From NCBI RefSeq assembly GCF_014358015.1, contig NZ_JACONV010000005.1, positions 124,001 to 188,000 of the forward strand: a stretch of 64,000 bases of DNA, written 5' to 3'. Shown here piece by piece: positions 36,918 through 46,285 of the stretch. The translations under genes were made by a program, and so were the position numbers. How positions within the stretch are numbered: the first letter of the stretch is position 1; each line of letters begins with the position of its first letter. The notes under the pieces were generated by a model. It saw only the letters and a program-made list of their open reading frames with translations, had not been told where the DNA came from and ran no database searches. This stretch comes from Pseudomonas triticifolii (GTDB lineage Bacteria; Pseudomonadota; Gammaproteobacteria; Pseudomonadales; Pseudomonadaceae).

Positions 36918-37059
36918 GCCTTCCGGTGCTGAATAAGCACATTGCACGAGGCGGCTCTTCTGAGATGCGATTTTTCAGAACAGTCGTGTCTGGTGTCTGC
37001 TGCGAGACATACGTCATATAGCAGACACCGTGTGATCACCTACAGGGCGATAACGATCA

Positions 37060-37326
37060 TCAAATCCCGATATTGCCCAGGGTTTGCAGAACATTACGCA
37101 GCGTACCTGCAATGGCAGGATGCTCCAGTTCAAAGCGCTCGACGGCCAGGTTCACGCCATCTGCCAGACTCGGGTCTTCATGGGTCGCGTTTTCCAGTTC
37201 AATTCTGGTTTCAATCTGCTGCATCAGCTCGTGCAGGTTGTCGCGTTCAGCTTCTGACAGCGGTGGATTCTGCTCAAGTTGCGCGCGCAGGGTGTTGAGT
37301 TGTTCTTGCAGTTCGCGGGCAGGCAT
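37060..37326 (-). CDS. DUF4404 family protein
   Basis: An 88-residue helical, coiled-coil-like protein (MPARELQEQLNTLRAQLEQN opening). A second half rich in acidic residues ends FELEHPAIAGTLRNVLQTLGNIGI, a family hallmark. AAGGAG lies 7 bp upstream of ATG 37326. Function is unknown. It is followed by the converging end of queF. Confidence 0.72.
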   Translation of the reverse strand: MPARELQEQLNTLRAQLEQNPPLSEAERDNLHELMQQIETRIELENATHEDPSLADGVNLAVERFELEHPAIAGTLRNVLQTLGNIGI

Positions 37327-37429
37327 GACGTGCTCCTTCATAGATAAGTCTGTCCCATGGACTACGCCGCTGGGCTAAAGGTTCGTGACACCTTAAGACT
37401 AATCCACTCCAGAGCAGGCTGCATGTGTA

Positions 37430-38035
37430 TCAGGGCTTTTCGCCCTTGCTGCGCCTCAAGGCGATATCCGCCAGGCACGAGTCCAGTTCGCCCAGGTGGT
37501 CGATTACCGAGTGCACGCCCAACGCGTATAACTTGAGCGTAGCGTGAGCACGACGTTGTTCGCGTTCAGCATCGCCCAGGCCTTGCCATTGGGCAGGCGA
37601 CAAGCCGCACAACGGGCCGCATGACGCCAGCCCGATCGTCCATAGCCCGGCGTTGAGGCCCGATTGCAGCAGGCGGGGATCACCGCTGATCAACACGCAG
37701 CCATCCAGTTGGCGAACACCCAGACTCATCAGCGCCATCCAGCATGCGTCCGGCGCAGGCCATTTTGCGGACGCGCGCGCAGCGGGCGTTATCCAGTCAT
37801 TAAGCGGTGCGGAAAGAGTATTACTGAGTGTTTCTGGAAGCTCGTCCAGCCAGGCGCAGGGCAGGTTCTGTTTGCGCAGCGCCTGCAAGGCATCCAGCGC
37901 GCCGGGAGTGGCCGCTGCGTGATCGCTGTTCGGGGCTGTGCGCGAGGCTTGTGCGCCGAAGTCCACCAGGCAGCCGCTGAGGCCGAACAGCAGGGCGGTG
38001 AAGGAGGGCAAAGGATTGAGAACCGGCGCCAGCAT
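37430..38035 (-). CDS. HAD-like protein with a degenerate active site
   Basis: A 201-residue protein resembling HAD hydrolases of the phosphonoacetaldehyde hydrolase type. The first motif, normally FDxDGTLVD, reads FGLSGCLVD, so both catalytic aspartates are replaced (Gly18 and Ser20). Later parts look HAD-like (GCVLISGDPRLLQSGLNAGLWTIGLA). It is probably catalytically dead or altered. ATG 38035 is chosen over GTG 38062 because of the AGAGAG site and fold start. As I recall, PA2803 occupies the equivalent place in P. aeruginosa. Confidence 0.65.
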   Translation of the reverse strand: MLAPVLNPLPSFTALLFGLSGCLVDFGAQASRTAPNSDHAAATPGALDALQALRKQNLPCAWLDELPETLSNTLSAPLNDWITPAARASAKWPAPDACWMALMSLGVRQLDGCVLISGDPRLLQSGLNAGLWTIGLASCGPLCGLSPAQWQGLGDAEREQRRAHATLKLYALGVHSVIDHLGELDSCLADIALRRSKGEKP

Positions 38036-38225
38036 GGTGATCTCTCTCAAATACCCAAGCACGCTACAGTCCTTTCATGACAGCGAGATGAACGTGTGAT
38101 GACCGGGTTTATCCGCTTTTCGTCGCTGACGGAACTGCCTTATTCCCTACAGAACGCTTTATACTCCCTGTCTTTGCGTGTGGGGCGTAGCACCCGCGTC
38201 ATTATCTCGATCAGGAGTGTCAGCT

Positions 38226-38927
38226 ATGCCCGTGACCGGTGCAGGCTTTATCAAACGTCTGGCTCAGTTGTCTGTCTGTGCTGGCATGGTGCTGGTTCCC
38301 GTTGCCGTTCAAGCGGCTGAAGACGATCCGTGGGAAGGCGTGAACCGTGCCATTTTCCGTTTCAACGATGTGGTCGATACGTACACGCTCAAGCCGTTGG
38401 CGAAGGGTTATCAGTACGTCGCGCCGCAGTTCGTCGAAGACGGCGTTCATAACTTCTTCAACAACATCGGTGACGTGGGCAACCTCGCCAACGACGTGCT
38501 CCAGGCCAAGCCTGCGGCTGCAGGCGTGGATACCGCCCGCCTGATCTTCAACACCACCTTCGGCCTGCTGGGCTTTATCGATGTGGGCACCCACATGGGC
38601 CTGCAGCGCAATGACGAAGACTTCGGGCAGACACTCGGTTATTGGGGTGTCGGCAGCGGTCCGTTTGTTGTGCTGCCACTGCTGGGTCCAAGCACCGTGC
38701 GTGACGCCATCGCCAAGTACCCGGATACCTACACCAGCCCGTATCGCTACATTGATCACGTACCAACCCGTAACACGGCGCTGGGCGTCAATCTGGTCGA
38801 TACCCGCGCCAGCCTGCTGTCGGCTGAGCGCATGATCAGCGGCGACCGCTACACCTTCATTCGCAATGCGTACCTGCAGAACCGCGAGTTCAAGGTCAAG
38901 GACGGCAAGGTGGTAGACGATTTCTAA
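38226..38927 (+). CDS. mlaA: MlaA/VacJ family outer-membrane lipid asymmetry protein
   Basis: A 233-residue MlaA, which removes mislocalised phospholipids from the outer leaflet of the outer membrane. The core DPWEGVNRAIFRFNDVVDTY and GYWGVGSGPFVVLPLLGPSTVRD are diagnostic. The N-terminal signal lacks a clear lipobox and looks like a signal peptidase I site (VQA-AED), unlike E. coli MlaA, which is a lipoprotein. Start at ATG 38226 with AGGAG 8 bp upstream. The mlaBCDEF genes are not in this window. Confidence 0.88.
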   Translation: MPVTGAGFIKRLAQLSVCAGMVLVPVAVQAAEDDPWEGVNRAIFRFNDVVDTYTLKPLAKGYQYVAPQFVEDGVHNFFNNIGDVGNLANDVLQAKPAAAGVDTARLIFNTTFGLLGFIDVGTHMGLQRNDEDFGQTLGYWGVGSGPFVVLPLLGPSTVRDAIAKYPDTYTSPYRYIDHVPTRNTALGVNLVDTRASLLSAERMISGDRYTFIRNAYLQNREFKVKDGKVVDDF

Positions 38928-38952
38928 TCGTCCTTCTCCGCGCTGTTGATGC

Positions 38953-38980
38953 AAAAAGGCGACCTTGGGTCGCCTTTTTT
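38953..38980. terminator. Bidirectional terminator after mlaA
   Basis: Stem GGCGACC/GGTCGCC with loop TTG, A5 on the left and T6 on the right. It lies between mlaA and the converging PilZ gene. Confidence 0.85.
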
Positions 38981-39005
38981 ATTGGGTTGAAGTGTGAACC
39001 ACTCG

Positions 39006-39305
39006 TCACTTCATTGCGATGATCGAAAGCCCGAGCTTCTGCCCGCCGCTTTCCTCGTCCGTTACCCAGACGACCTCTGTATCGGCTTCAAGGCCCTTGA
39101 GTGCCGGATGATCAGAGTCGATGCTGACCTTCAACTTGTCTCCCACCGCAAATGATCGTGGCGTCTGGACCTGCATGCCGGAGCTGGAAAGGTCAATGCA
39201 CACGGCGGGAATCACCTGGCCGGCATGGATCAGGTTGACGTCTGCGTCGACACGCATGCGGATGTAATCCCGTTTCTCCTCGTAGTCGCGATCAGTTCGA
39301 CTCAT
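39006..39305 (-). CDS. PilZ-domain c-di-GMP binding protein
   Basis: A 99-residue single PilZ domain. The c-di-GMP signatures are RDYIRMR (residues 12-18; RxxxR) and DLSSSGMQV near residue 38 (D/NxSxxG). It is a candidate c-di-GMP receptor without an output domain. The start at 39305 is supported by AAGGA and the PilZ alignment; the frame extends to 39470 without similarity. Monocistronic. Confidence 0.8.
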   Translation of the reverse strand: MSRTDRDYEEKRDYIRMRVDADVNLIHAGQVIPAVCIDLSSSGMQVQTPRSFAVGDKLKVSIDSDHPALKGLEADTEVVWVTDEESGGQKLGLSIIAMK

Positions 39306-39570
39306 GCCCAGTCCTTCGTTTTGGTTGCTGATGTGACAGTTCTTATAACTCCCGGCGATTTGTGATGTAAAGAGCGCAAAGTCAGGGCCGGAGTACGCTT
39401 GAAACGCCACTCGGATGGGAGTACCGTCTGCGCCTTGAAGGGCACCTCTGAAAACACGATGCGTAGTCATTGCGCACGGATCGTTACAGAGAGGCTAGAA
39501 GCGAATCCAGTAAGCAGGTTCCGGTAAACCGGGCCGCCTACGCCAACCTGATCTGGCGCCGTTTGCCCAC

Positions 39571-40755
39571 ATGCCAAAAACCAGTGCCACGCTGCTGATA
39601 ATCGACGACGACGAAGTCGTGCGCGCAAGCCTTGCCGCCTATCTGGAAGACAGTGGCTTCAGCGTCCTGCAGGCAAGTAATGGCTTGCAGGGGATACAGA
39701 TATTCGAGCAAAAGAACCCCGATCTGGTGGTATGCGACTTGCGCATGCCCCAGATGGGCGGGCTCGAACTGATTCGTCAGGTGACGTCCGTCGCCCCGCA
39801 GACGCCGGTCATTGTCGTGTCCGGCGCAGGCGTCATGAGCGATGCCGTGGAGGCCTTGCGTCTGGGCGCTGCCGATTACCTGATCAAGCCCCTTGAAGAC
39901 CTCGCCGTTCTTGAGCATTCGATACGCCGTGCTCTGGATCGCGCGCGTCTGCTCAAGGAAAATCAGGTCTACCGCGAAAAGCTGGAAACAGCCAATCGCG
40001 AGCTGGAGGCCAGCCTTCACCTGCTTCAGGAAGATCAGGATGCGGGTCGTCAGGTGCAGATGAACATGTTGCCGATCACGCCGTGGTCGATCGACGAGTT
40101 TAAGTTCGCTCACCAGATCATTCCGTCTCTGTACCTGTCCGGCGATTTTGTCGACTACTTCAGGGTCGATGAGCGACGTGTGGCGTTTTATCTGGCCGAC
40201 GTGTCCGGGCATGGTGCTTCGTCTGCATTCATCACGGTGCTGCTGAAGTTCATGACCACACGTTTGCTGTTTGAATCCAAGCGTGGTGGAACCTTGCCGG
40301 AGTTCAAGCCCTCCGATGTATTAGGCCACATCAACCGCGGCCTCATCAGTTGCAAGCTGGGCAAGCACGTCACGATGGTGGGTGGTGTGATCGATGAAGA
40401 GTCGGGCAAATTGACGTATGCCGTTGGCGGCCATCTGCCGCTGCCGGTGCTCTACACAGAGGGTCAGACGCGATACCTGGAAGGACGCGGGCTACCGGTC
40501 GGGTTGTTCAACGAGGCCACTTATCAGGATCATGAACTGGACCTGCCTGACTCCTTCAGTCTGACGATGTTGTCTGATGGCATACTTGATCTGTTACCCG
40601 GTGATACACTCAAAGAGAAAGAAGCTGTTTTACCCGAGTTGGTGAAGACAGCTGGCGGCAGCCTGGATGGCTTACGCCGGGTTTTTGAATTGGCAACGCT
40701 AGGGGAGATGCCGGATGATATCGCCTTGTTAGTGTTAAGCAGGAATCTTGAATGA
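39571..40755 (+). CDS. Response regulator with PP2C-type phosphatase output
   Basis: A 394-residue protein. It has a receiver domain (residues 1-120, phosphoacceptor Asp56 in VVCDLRMPQMGG), a short coiled coil (approximately 125-160), then an RsbU/SpoIIE-type PP2C phosphatase (approximately 185-394, with YLADVSGHG and MLSDGILDL metal sites). Such regulators dephosphorylate an anti-sigma-factor antagonist, so the STAS gene overlapping by 4 bp (ATGA) is the likely substrate. The cognate histidine kinase is elsewhere. Confidence 0.88.
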   Translation: MPKTSATLLIIDDDEVVRASLAAYLEDSGFSVLQASNGLQGIQIFEQKNPDLVVCDLRMPQMGGLELIRQVTSVAPQTPVIVVSGAGVMSDAVEALRLGAADYLIKPLEDLAVLEHSIRRALDRARLLKENQVYREKLETANRELEASLHLLQEDQDAGRQVQMNMLPITPWSIDEFKFAHQIIPSLYLSGDFVDYFRVDERRVAFYLADVSGHGASSAFITVLLKFMTTRLLFESKRGGTLPEFKPSDVLGHINRGLISCKLGKHVTMVGGVIDEESGKLTYAVGGHLPLPVLYTEGQTRYLEGRGLPVGLFNEATYQDHELDLPDSFSLTMLSDGILDLLPGDTLKEKEAVLPELVKTAGGSLDGLRRVFELATLGEMPDDIALLVLSRNLE

Positions 40756-41237
40756 GTACCGGTAGAATCCAGTTCGCCGAGCAGGAAGGCACCTTCGTTC
40801 TCAAGTTCGTGGGTGAAGTGCGGTTGACGCTGTGTTCGGCCTTGGATGCGACAATCGAGCGAATCTTCACGGCCTTGAATTTTTCGGCGGTGGTAATCGA
40901 TTTGACCGAGACTCGCAGCATCGACAGCACGACGCTTGGCCTGTTGGCCAAGCTTTCGATCCTGTCTCGTCAGAAAGTGGGTCTGTTGCCGACGCTGGTG
41001 ACCACTCACGAAGACATTACTCGGCTGTTGCAGTCGATGGGCTTCGATCAGGTGTTCAATATCGTCGACAGGCCCATCCCGCGCCCTGAGTGCCTGACAG
41101 ACCTGCCGTCGCAAGATCAGTGTGAGGATGTGGTCAAGGCGAAAGTGCTGGAAGCGCACAAGATCCTCATGGGCCTGAATGACTCGAATCGTGAAGCGTT
41201 CCACGACCTGGTCAACGCACTCGAAGGTCAACGCTAG
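40752..41237 (+). CDS. STAS-domain anti-anti-sigma factor
   Basis: A 161-residue protein with an N-terminal STAS domain (residues 1-100) and a C-terminal extension. The phosphorylatable serine is Ser59 in RSIDSTTLGLLA, matching the SpoIIAA/RsbV DS site. It should switch an anti-sigma or partner kinase, and is dephosphorylated by the overlapping upstream phosphatase. It is followed by a terminator. No anti-sigma kinase gene is next to it. Confidence 0.85.
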   Translation: MSTGRIQFAEQEGTFVLKFVGEVRLTLCSALDATIERIFTALNFSAVVIDLTETRSIDSTTLGLLAKLSILSRQKVGLLPTLVTTHEDITRLLQSMGFDQVFNIVDRPIPRPECLTDLPSQDQCEDVVKAKVLEAHKILMGLNDSNREAFHDLVNALEGQR

Positions 41238-41277
41238 GCGTTGTATTCCTGATCTGCCTGGCTGAACGGCAGGCAGC

Positions 41278-41312
41278 AAAAAGGGCGACACCCGCAAGGG
41301 TGTCGCCCTTTA
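41278..41312. terminator. Bidirectional terminator
   Basis: A 13-bp perfect stem AAGGGCGACACCC/GGGTGTCGCCCTT with loop GCAA, between the STAS gene and the converging tal gene. Confidence 0.85.
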
Positions 41313-41318
41313 GTGTTT

Positions 41319-42254
41319 TCAGGCCTTGGCGGAAAGCAGTGCCTCGAGCTTTTCCTGATCGCGAGCGAACTGGCGGATACCTTCTGCCAGCTTCTCAGTG
41401 GCCATGGCATCTTCGTTGGACGCCCAGCGGAACTGGCTTTCAGTCAGGTTCGTTCCAGCCTTGCGGTCGTCGCCAGCGTTGCCTGGAGCAAGCTTGCGTT
41501 CCAGCGTGCCTGTGTCCTCAGCCAGTTGCTTGAGCAGATCCGGGCTGATCGTCAGGCGGTCGCAGCCAGCCAGTTGTTCGATCTGGTTCAGGTTGCGGAA
41601 GCTTGCGCCCATGACGACGGTCTTGTAGTCGTTGGCCTTGTAGTAGTTGTAGATGCGAGTGACCGACTGTACGCCCGGGTCCTCGGCACCGACGTAATCC
41701 GTGCCGGACGACTTCTTGTACCAGTCATAGATGCGGCCCACGAACGGCGAAATCAGGAACGCGCCCGCTTCGGCGCAGGCAATCGCCTGAGCAAACGAGA
41801 ACAGCAGGGTCAGGTTGGTCTGAATACCATCCTTTTCCAGCTTCTCGGCGGCGCGAATGCCTTCCCAGGTGGAAGCAAGCTTGATCAGTACGCGATCACG
41901 GCTAATACCGGCTGCATCGTACAGACCGATGATGCGCTGGCTGCGATCGATGAGTGCGTCGGTGTCGAAAGAGAGGCGGGCGTCCACTTCAGTGGAAACA
42001 CGGCCCGGAACGACCTTGAGAATTTCCTGACCGATGGCCACTGCAAAACGGTCGCAAGCCAGACCGATGTCGCCCTTGCTGCCGCTGAATGCGTCGGCCA
42101 GCAACTGCGAGTTGCTTTCACTCGAGGCCGCCTTGAGCAGCAGGGAGGGGTTGGTAGTAGCGTCTTGCGGCTTGAGGCTTTTGATCGCGCCGAAGTCGCC
42201 GGTGTCAGCGACAACGGTGGTGAATTGCTTGAGTTGATCCAGCTTGGAAGTCAT
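41319..42254 (-). CDS. tal: Transaldolase
   Basis: A 311-residue pentose-phosphate enzyme that transfers a dihydroxyacetone unit. The Schiff-base Lys lies in [11 protein letters not shown], and the opening [20 protein letters not shown] and [10 protein letters not shown] are diagnostic. Length fits the long TalB type. Start at 42254. In P. aeruginosa I recall tal next to dusA; here about 12 kb of accessory DNA separates them. Confidence 0.95.
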   Translation of the reverse strand: MTSKLDQLKQFTTVVADTGDFGAIKSLKPQDATTNPSLLLKAASSESNSQLLADAFSGSKGDIGLACDRFAVAIGQEILKVVPGRVSTEVDARLSFDTDALIDRSQRIIGLYDAAGISRDRVLIKLASTWEGIRAAEKLEKDGIQTNLTLLFSFAQAIACAEAGAFLISPFVGRIYDWYKKSSGTDYVGAEDPGVQSVTRIYNYYKANDYKTVVMGASFRNLNQIEQLAGCDRLTISPDLLKQLAEDTGTLERKLAPGNAGDDRKAGTNLTESQFRWASNEDAMATEKLAEGIRQFARDQEKLEALLSAKA

Positions 42255-42504
42255 GAGCGTGCTCTGTCCTGTGCGGATGGATGACATTACCCGAGCGCTG
42301 CCGCCCACTCAAGGCCATGGCGCATAACGTTTGCGCATCAGCGGCGTCGAGGGTCGGCATTGTCGCGCAAACCTTGTCGAGAATGGTTTTGAGCCCACGG
42401 AGGGGCTGCTTGTTCCCTGAACCTTGATTTAAGCGTTTTCCATGGCCGCATGGCATCGTTTCACTTAACGTATCCGAGCCGCCTTGCGTTGGATTGCCAG
42501 GTAC

Positions 42505-44676
42505 TCAGAGCGACCACTTCAACGAGAACATCACGTTGCGTGGATCGCCGTATACGCCACTGCCGGTTGCCGTTGGAATGCCCTGCCAGTATTTCTCGTC
42601 GAGCACGTTGTTCAGGTTGACCCGGGCGTCCCAGTGCTCGTCGAAACGATAGCCTGCCATCAGACCCACCACCGCATACGAGTCCTGTTCCGAGCGTCCG
42701 GTGCCGACCCGGTTGTAGGTGTCGCTTTGAGCGAGTACATCAGCGCCGATGCGCAACTTGCTGAAGTCGCCGGACAGGTGATAAGTGGTCGCGGCCTTGA
42801 ACAGATGCTTGGGCTGCTCGGCTGCAAATCGAGCGCCTTTCTCGAAGTTCCGGTCTTTGACGTACTGGCTCAGGACCAAGGTATAAGACGCGGAAGCCTG
42901 CCAGTCCGGCGTGAGCTGGCCGGTCACTTCCGCATCGATACCGCGGCTGCGCACTTCGCCCGCTGCTTCGTAACAGGTACGGTTCTGTTGCTGGCAGGTA
43001 GCGGGCGGATTGACGATGGCGTAAGCGCGGTTTTCTTGTGTCATGTCGAAAAGCGCAAGGGAGGCGTTCAGATCGCCGCTGAAGTATTCGCCCTTCAAAC
43101 CCACTTCGTAGCTTTCGCCGGTCATCGGGTCAAGAATAGCGCCGCTCACGTCCTGCTGGCTCTGCGGCTTGAAGATCTCGGTGTAGCTGGCGTAAACCGA
43201 ATAGGTGTCGTTGAGGTCGTAGACGATGCCTGCATACGGCGTGACTTCGCGGGTAACCTTGTAGTCGCCGGTGTTGGCTGAGCGGTTCTGATAGTCGTAC
43301 CAGCTCACCCGGCTGCCGACGATGATGTGCAGCGGATCAATCGGGTTGAAACGGGCTGCCGCGTAGAGGCCGTCTTCTGTCGCGGTGTTCTGGCTGACAT
43401 AGGCGGTGCGCGTGTTGACGTCCGGCTTGGGAATCACGTTCGGGTTGAAGTTGTAGATGTCTATTGGCGTCGAGCCATAGAAGCCACCTTTCTGGTCGAA
43501 CTTCTCTTCACGGCGACTGACCCCCAGCATCAGGTCATGCTCGCGGCCGAACAGTTTGAAAGGGCCGGACAGTGAGCCGTCGATGTTGGTCTGTACGTCG
43601 GTGGTGTCGTACTGGCCGGCGGCCTGGCCGTAGCCGTTACCCGCAGCGGTCAGGTAGTTGGAATACATGTCCGACTCGGCCCAGATCTTCGCCGCTGCAA
43701 TCTTGCCGCTCCAGCCATTGTCGAACCGGTGAGTCACGTCGGTAAACACGCTGACGTTGTCCCGATCCCAGTAAGCCCAGTCATTGCTCAGGAACGTGGA
43801 GCGGGGCAGGCCGAGGTACTGACCATTCGGGCCCGAGGGCAGGCTGCCCCAGTCTGATGTCGCATCGTCGCGTTGCTTGGACGCGCCGAGGGTCCAGGTG
43901 GTCGATTCGTCGAGGTCCGCTTCCAGTATGCCGTAGAAGGTCTGTCGTTCTTCGTCGCGCTCGTCGAGGAAACTGTTGCCCTTCTCATGCGCAGTCACCA
44001 CACGACCGCGCAAGGTGCCTGATTCGTTGAGCTTGTTGGAGGCGTCCACTTCCGTGCGGTAACGGTCCCAACTGCCAGCACTGGTGGTCACGCTGACTTG
44101 TGGAGTGGCGGTGGGACGCTTGCGAATCAGGTTTAGCGTGGCTGAAGGGCTACCCGCGCCTGTCATCAGGCCGGTCGCGCCACGAACCACTTCGACACGG
44201 TCGTACATGGCCAGGTCGGCGCCAGAAATCGTATCCAGGGTGAACGAGCTGACAATGGTTGGCAGGCCGTCGTACATCAGGTTATCGATGCTGAAGCCCC
44301 GCGCCAGAAACTGCTGACGATCCGTGCCGAACTTGCGCAGGATGATGCCCGGCGCATATTTCACGAGGTCGTTCAGATCGTTCATGCCTTGGTCTTCAAT
44401 GCGCTGACGCGTGATCACACTGACCGACTGAGGTGTTTCGCGGATCGACAGAGGCAGCTTGGTCGCAGTGCTCATGGAACCGGTGGTGTAGGAACCGCTG
44501 CCCTCTGTGGTGGCTGTTCCGGCGACGCCTGCTCTGGCGTTGATGTCGACATTGTCCAGCGTCAATGCGCCGGATTGAGGCTCGGCAGGTGGGTTGCTTT
44601 GAACAGTTGCAGCCATGGCAGCAGATGATGCACCGATAACCGCAAGGACAGTCAGCGAGGTGAGCGGACGAAACAT
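42505..44676 (-). CDS. TonB-dependent siderophore receptor
   Basis: A 723-residue outer-membrane receptor. It has a signal peptide (residues 1-22), a plug domain (approximately 60-180, with LPLSIRETPQSVSVITRQRIEDQG, the FpvA/FoxA-type signature) and a 22-strand barrel ending FSLKWSL. It lacks the N-terminal STN signalling domain, so it probably does not signal to a sigma factor. The Cys pair CQQQNRTC may form a loop disulfide. A Fur box 126 bp upstream indicates iron repression. The ligand siderophore cannot be told. Confidence 0.85.
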   Translation of the reverse strand: MFRPLTSLTVLAVIGASSAAMAATVQSNPPAEPQSGALTLDNVDINARAGVAGTATTEGSGSYTTGSMSTATKLPLSIRETPQSVSVITRQRIEDQGMNDLNDLVKYAPGIILRKFGTDRQQFLARGFSIDNLMYDGLPTIVSSFTLDTISGADLAMYDRVEVVRGATGLMTGAGSPSATLNLIRKRPTATPQVSVTTSAGSWDRYRTEVDASNKLNESGTLRGRVVTAHEKGNSFLDERDEERQTFYGILEADLDESTTWTLGASKQRDDATSDWGSLPSGPNGQYLGLPRSTFLSNDWAYWDRDNVSVFTDVTHRFDNGWSGKIAAAKIWAESDMYSNYLTAAGNGYGQAAGQYDTTDVQTNIDGSLSGPFKLFGREHDLMLGVSRREEKFDQKGGFYGSTPIDIYNFNPNVIPKPDVNTRTAYVSQNTATEDGLYAAARFNPIDPLHIIVGSRVSWYDYQNRSANTGDYKVTREVTPYAGIVYDLNDTYSVYASYTEIFKPQSQQDVSGAILDPMTGESYEVGLKGEYFSGDLNASLALFDMTQENRAYAIVNPPATCQQQNRTCYEAAGEVRSRGIDAEVTGQLTPDWQASASYTLVLSQYVKDRNFEKGARFAAEQPKHLFKAATTYHLSGDFSKLRIGADVLAQSDTYNRVGTGRSEQDSYAVVGLMAGYRFDEHWDARVNLNNVLDEKYWQGIPTATGSGVYGDPRNVMFSLKWSL

Positions 44677-44801
44677 GATGGGAGGTTCCTACGATGGGCC
44701 TGAGCCTTTGGGAAGTGGCGAAATACGTCAGCAACGGGGCGCCAGAGGTTTGATCATCCAGAGGGCTGGTCGCAGGATCCTAACAATTTTTTCACAATTA
44801 A

Positions 44802-44820
44802 CTAAATGCTAATCACTCTC
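44802..44820. promoter_or_regulatory. Fur box upstream of the TonB receptor
   Basis: CTAAATGCTAATCACTCTC matches the 19-bp Fur consensus at 13 of 19 positions, including the ATG-x-TAATCA core. It lies between the divergent TonB receptor and peptidase genes. Confidence 0.5.
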
Positions 44821-44945
44821 AGTTACATTTGCATACATGTTTGCATGCGATGCCTGCGGCCGCCTTGCAGGCGTCTGGGAGTGGTGTTGTGGAGCCGGTT
44901 GCGTGAAGATGCAGCCTCAAGCCGCAATGATCTGAGGGAACCAGC

Positions 44946-46187
44946 ATGCAATTTCGACGTACATCGATTGCGAGTGTGATCGCCTTTTCCGTCCTGTCTT
45001 TCGGCGCTTTCGCGTCGGATCTGTCGCCCGAGCAGCTACTTAAAAAGGCCGAAGCCGAACAAAAAGCCTACCTCGCGACCGTCAAGGAACTGGTGGACGT
45101 CGACACCGGCACGGGTCAGGCGCCTGGCTTGAAAACCGTCAGCGCGCTGTTGGTCGAACGCCTGAAAGCGTTGGGAGCCGAAGTCACCACGACGCCTGCG
45201 TCGCCCTCCGCCGGTGACAACATTGTCGGTACGCTGAAGGGCAGTGGCACGCGATCCTTTCTGCTGATGGTCCATTACGACACCGTCTTCGGGCCGGGCA
45301 CTGCCGAAAAACGTCCATTCAAGCAAGATGGCGAGCGCGCCTACGGCCCAGGCGTTGCCGATGCCAAAGGTGGCGTGGCGATGATCCTGCATTCGCTGAA
45401 ACTGCTTCAGGACCAGGGCTTCAAGGATTTCGGAACACTTACCGTGCTCTTCAACCCGGATGAAGAAACCGGCTCCAGCGGTTCGAAAAAAGTCATCGCC
45501 GAACTCGCCCGTCAGCACGACTACGTATTTTCCTACGAGCCACCGGACAAGGACGCCGTCACGGTCGCAACCAACGGCATTAACGGTGTACTTCTGGATG
45601 TGAAAGGCAAGTCTTCACACGCAGGTTCCGCGCCGGAAGCCGGGCGCAACGCGGCAATCGAATTGGCTCACCAGATGCTGCAACTCAAGGACCTCGGCGA
45701 TCCAGCCAAGGGCACAACGGTCAACTGGACGTTGATCAAGGGTGGTGAGAAACGCAACATCATCCCCTCCAGCGCGTCGGCCGAAGGCGACATGCGCTAC
45801 TCCGATCTGAGCGAGAGCGACCGCGTGCTGGCCGACGCTCAGCGTATCGTGCAGAAGAAGCTCATTGATGGCACCGAAGTGACAGTGCGCCTGGAAAAAG
45901 GTCGCCCGCCGTTGGCGAAGAATCCAGGTTCCGAGCAACTGGCAAAAACCGCCCAGGCGCTTTATGGAAAGATTGGCCGCAACATCGAACCGATCGCCAT
46001 GCGGTTCGGCACCGACGCAGGCTATGCGTACGTGCCGGGCAGCACCAAGCCTGCGGTGCTTGAGACGATGGGTGTCGTTGGAGCCGGTTTGCACGCCGAT
46101 GATGAGTACATTGAACTGTCGAGCATTGCGCCCAGGCTTTACCTGACAGTGGCGCTGATCCAGCAGCTTTCGGAGTCCAGACCCTGA
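44946..46187 (+). CDS. Exported M20 peptidase, carboxypeptidase G2-like
   Basis: A 413-residue periplasmic zinc peptidase with a signal peptide (residues 1-23). Metal ligands are visible: His in MVHYDTVFG, Asp in GVADAKGG, Glu-Glu in NPDEETGS. The dimerisation lid begins at SSHAGSAPEAG, and the late His is in GLHADDEYI. The length, signal peptide and spacing closely follow Pseudomonas carboxypeptidase G2, which cleaves the C-terminal glutamate from folates and peptides. Start with GAGGGAAC upstream. Divergent from the Fur-box receptor, so it may respond to iron too. Confidence 0.82.
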   Translation: MQFRRTSIASVIAFSVLSFGAFASDLSPEQLLKKAEAEQKAYLATVKELVDVDTGTGQAPGLKTVSALLVERLKALGAEVTTTPASPSAGDNIVGTLKGSGTRSFLLMVHYDTVFGPGTAEKRPFKQDGERAYGPGVADAKGGVAMILHSLKLLQDQGFKDFGTLTVLFNPDEETGSSGSKKVIAELARQHDYVFSYEPPDKDAVTVATNGINGVLLDVKGKSSHAGSAPEAGRNAAIELAHQMLQLKDLGDPAKGTTVNWTLIKGGEKRNIIPSSASAEGDMRYSDLSESDRVLADAQRIVQKKLIDGTEVTVRLEKGRPPLAKNPGSEQLAKTAQALYGKIGRNIEPIAMRFGTDAGYAYVPGSTKPAVLETMGVVGAGLHADDEYIELSSIAPRLYLTVALIQQLSESRP

Positions 46188-46245
46188 CACCATTTGTCGA
46201 CATTTCTGACGTTCCCGGTTGACCTCGAACCTGATGCGCGATTAA

Positions 46246-46261
46246 CTGTATATGCATACAG
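46246..46261. promoter_or_regulatory. LexA (SOS) box
   Basis: CTGTATATGCATACAG is a perfect CTG-N10-CAG palindrome, the gammaproteobacterial LexA operator. It lies 24 bp upstream of the ATG of the S24-type gene at 46286, so that gene is probably DNA-damage induced. Confidence 0.8.
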
Positions 46262-46285
46262 TTAATCACAAAAAAGGCTTGCATC

